Positions 5,101 through 6,472 of a stretch of DNA of 6,472 bases are shown piece by piece. Below the pieces are notes generated by a model, which worked only from the letters and a program-made list of their open reading frames with translations, was not told the origin of the DNA and did not search any database. The DNA comes from Paracoccaceae bacterium (GTDB lineage Bacteria > Pseudomonadota > Alphaproteobacteria > Rhodobacterales > Rhodobacteraceae). Position 1 is the first letter of the stretch. The number at the start of each line of letters is the position of its first letter. The stretch covers positions 1 through 6,472 of the forward strand of contig JALSHL010000016.1 of the NCBI GenBank assembly GCA_026982255.1, given 5' to 3'. A program made the translations under genes and the position numbers.

Positions 5101-6472
5101 ATGTCGGAAAATTCGTCGCAAATTGACGCGGAGTTTGAGAAACTGACGGCCGAAGGGCAGGAATTCGCCGAAAACATGTTCAAGGTCGCGGAGATGAGCC
5201 AGCAGATATGGCAGGAGTTTCTGGAGGCCGAGGCAAAGGAACACCCGCCCGCGCCGCCCGATCCGCTGCACACCACGCAGCCCTTTGCCGAACTGGTGGC
5301 GGCGCTCTGGTCCGATCCGCAGAAGCTGGCGGATATGACGGTGCAATACTGGCAGGCGCAAAATGCGCTCTGGCAGCATGCGATGCTGAAATGGATGGGT
5401 GGCGAGGAGGCCGCCGGAACCGTCGGGATGCCGGAACTGCCGCCGGAAAGCAAACGCTTTGCCTACAAGGACTGGTCGGAAAACGCGCTGTTCGAATATA
5501 TCAAGCAATCCTACCTGCTGGCCTCGGAATATGTGCAGGACGCGGTGGAGGCCGCGCCGATGGACCCGAAGGAGCGCAAAAAGGCCGCCTTCTATACCCG
5601 CAATTTTGTCGAGGCCATGAACCCTGCCAATTTCGCCGCCCTCAACCCCGAGGTGCTGGAAACCACCTTTGCCGAAAAGGGCGAGAATCTGGTGCGCGGT
5701 TTCAAGATGATGCTGGAGGACATCGAGCGCGGCAAGGGCAAGCTGCTGATCCGCCAGACCGACATGAACGCCTTCAAGGTCGGGCGCGACATGGCGCTGA
5801 CCGAAGGGGCGGTGATCTGGCAGAACAATATCATGCAGCTGATCCAGTATGCCCCCGCCACCGAACAGGTGCACGCGAAGCCGCTGCTGATGATTCCGCC
5901 GTGGATCAACAAATACTATGTGCTGGACCTGAATCCGAAGAAATCCATGATGAAATGGCTGGTGGAGCAGGGCTACACCGTTTTCATTATCTCCTGGGTC
6001 AATCCCGACGAACACCAGAAGGACGAGACATGGGGCAGCTACATGCAGGGCGTGTCCGATGCTATCGACGTAGTGCTGAAGGAAACGGGGCAGAAGCAGG
6101 TGAACCTTGCCAGCTACTGCATCGGCGGCACGCTGACCGGCACGATTCTGGCGAAGATGTGCAAGGCAAAGGACAAGCGCGTCGCCTCGGCCACGTTTTT
6201 CACCTCGTTGCTGGATTTCGAGGATGGCGGCGAGTTGCAGGTGATGGTGGACGAACAGACCATCGCCATGGTCGACGACCTGACGGAGCAGGGCTATCTG
6301 CCGGCGCAGACCATGTCCAGCGCCTTCAACATGCTGCGGTCCAACGATCTGATCTGGTCCTATGTCGTCAACAACTACATGCTGGGGAAAGAGCCGTTCC
6401 CCTTCGATCTGCTTTACTGGAACGCCGATTCAACGGCGATGCCGGCGCGGGTGCACCGGTTCTATCTGCGCA
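5101..6472 (+). CDS. phaC: Polyhydroxyalkanoate synthase, class I type, N-terminal part (runs off the right edge)
   Basis: Polymerises (R)-3-hydroxyacyl-CoA, typically 3-hydroxybutyryl-CoA, into intracellular PHA granules and acts at the granule surface. The window holds 457 codons plus one base; class I enzymes are near 590-600 residues. Residues 1-90 are a variable helical region. The PhaC N-terminal domain covers about 90-265, with KRFAYKDW (118-125) and NPANFAALNPE (174-184). The alpha/beta-hydrolase core follows with PPWINKYYVLDL (266-277), the nucleophile Cys340 in SYCIGGT, LLDFED (370-375) and YWNADST (439-445), where Trp440 lines up with Trp425 of the Cupriavidus enzyme. The catalytic Asp and His lie beyond the edge. 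The lipase-like box is normally GxCxGG; here its first residue is Ser338. A TAA in frame immediately precedes the ATG and fixes the earliest start. Class I is inferred from the CIGGT-type box and overall resemblance. Confidence 0.95.
   Translation, partial: MSENSSQIDAEFEKLTAEGQEFAENMFKVAEMSQQIWQEFLEAEAKEHPPAPPDPLHTTQPFAELVAALWSDPQKLADMTVQYWQAQNALWQHAMLKWMGGEEAAGTVGMPELPPESKRFAYKDWSENALFEYIKQSYLLASEYVQDAVEAAPMDPKERKKAAFYTRNFVEAMNPANFAALNPEVLETTFAEKGENLVRGFKMMLEDIERGKGKLLIRQTDMNAFKVGRDMALTEGAVIWQNNIMQLIQYAPATEQVHAKPLLMIPPWINKYYVLDLNPKKSMMKWLVEQGYTVFIISWVNPDEHQKDETWGSYMQGVSDAIDVVLKETGQKQVNLASYCIGGTLTGTILAKMCKAKDKRVASATFFTSLLDFEDGGELQVMVDEQTIAMVDDLTEQGYLPAQTMSSAFNMLRSNDLIWSYVVNNYMLGKEPFPFDLLYWNADSTAMPARVHRFYLR

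Noticed and set aside
4984..6015. Minus-strand open frame of 343 codons opposite phaC
   Set aside because: The plus-strand frame is an unmistakable PHA synthase. The opposite frame is rich in His, Arg and Phe as expected of a codon shadow, and would also overlap the lipoprotein start and the intergenic region.

Overview
The window is GC-rich chromosomal DNA with G/C-dominated third codon positions. It most likely comes from an alphaproteobacterium of the Rhodobacterales (Rhodobacter/Roseobacter-type). This placement is inference from the hom-glpX pairing, an AlaC-type aminotransferase directly upstream, and a class I-type PHA synthase; no taxonomic marker is present. I see no mobile element, CRISPR array, RNA gene or phage trace.

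Layout. Bases 1-5000 hold seven genes that all read leftwards (minus strand). In transcription order they are a small lipoprotein (4683-5000), an AlaC-type aminotransferase (3388-4620), an RraB-like RNase E inhibitor (3066-3398), homoserine dehydrogenase hom (1776-3062), class II fructose-1,6-bisphosphatase glpX (788-1753), a 98-residue two-helix membrane protein (489-785) and the first 162 codons of nicotinate phosphoribosyltransferase pncB (1-486, running off the left edge). From alaC onward the junctions are an 11-base overlap, then gaps of 3, 22, 2 and 2 bases, so alaC-rraB-hom-glpX-orf98-pncB looks like one operon. A weak promoter candidate sits in the 62-base gap before alaC. A 100-base divergent intergenic region separates the lipoprotein from phaC, which reads rightwards from 5101 and runs off the right edge after 457 codons.

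How the genes fit together. The leftward operon is central metabolism. AlaC moves amino groups between glutamate and pyruvate/alanine. Hom commits aspartate semialdehyde to threonine, methionine and isoleucine. GlpX runs the irreversible gluconeogenic step. PncB salvages nicotinate into NAD. The RraB-like protein could link the operon to RNA turnover. PhaC stores carbon and reducing power as polyhydroxyalkanoate.

I found no convincing undescribed multi-gene system. The points most worth a second look are a Gly-to-Ser change at the first position of the PhaC lipase-like box, an internal duplication in the 98-residue membrane protein, the RraB-like gene embedded in a biosynthetic operon, and an unassigned lipoprotein, rather than a depolymerase gene, lying divergent to phaC.
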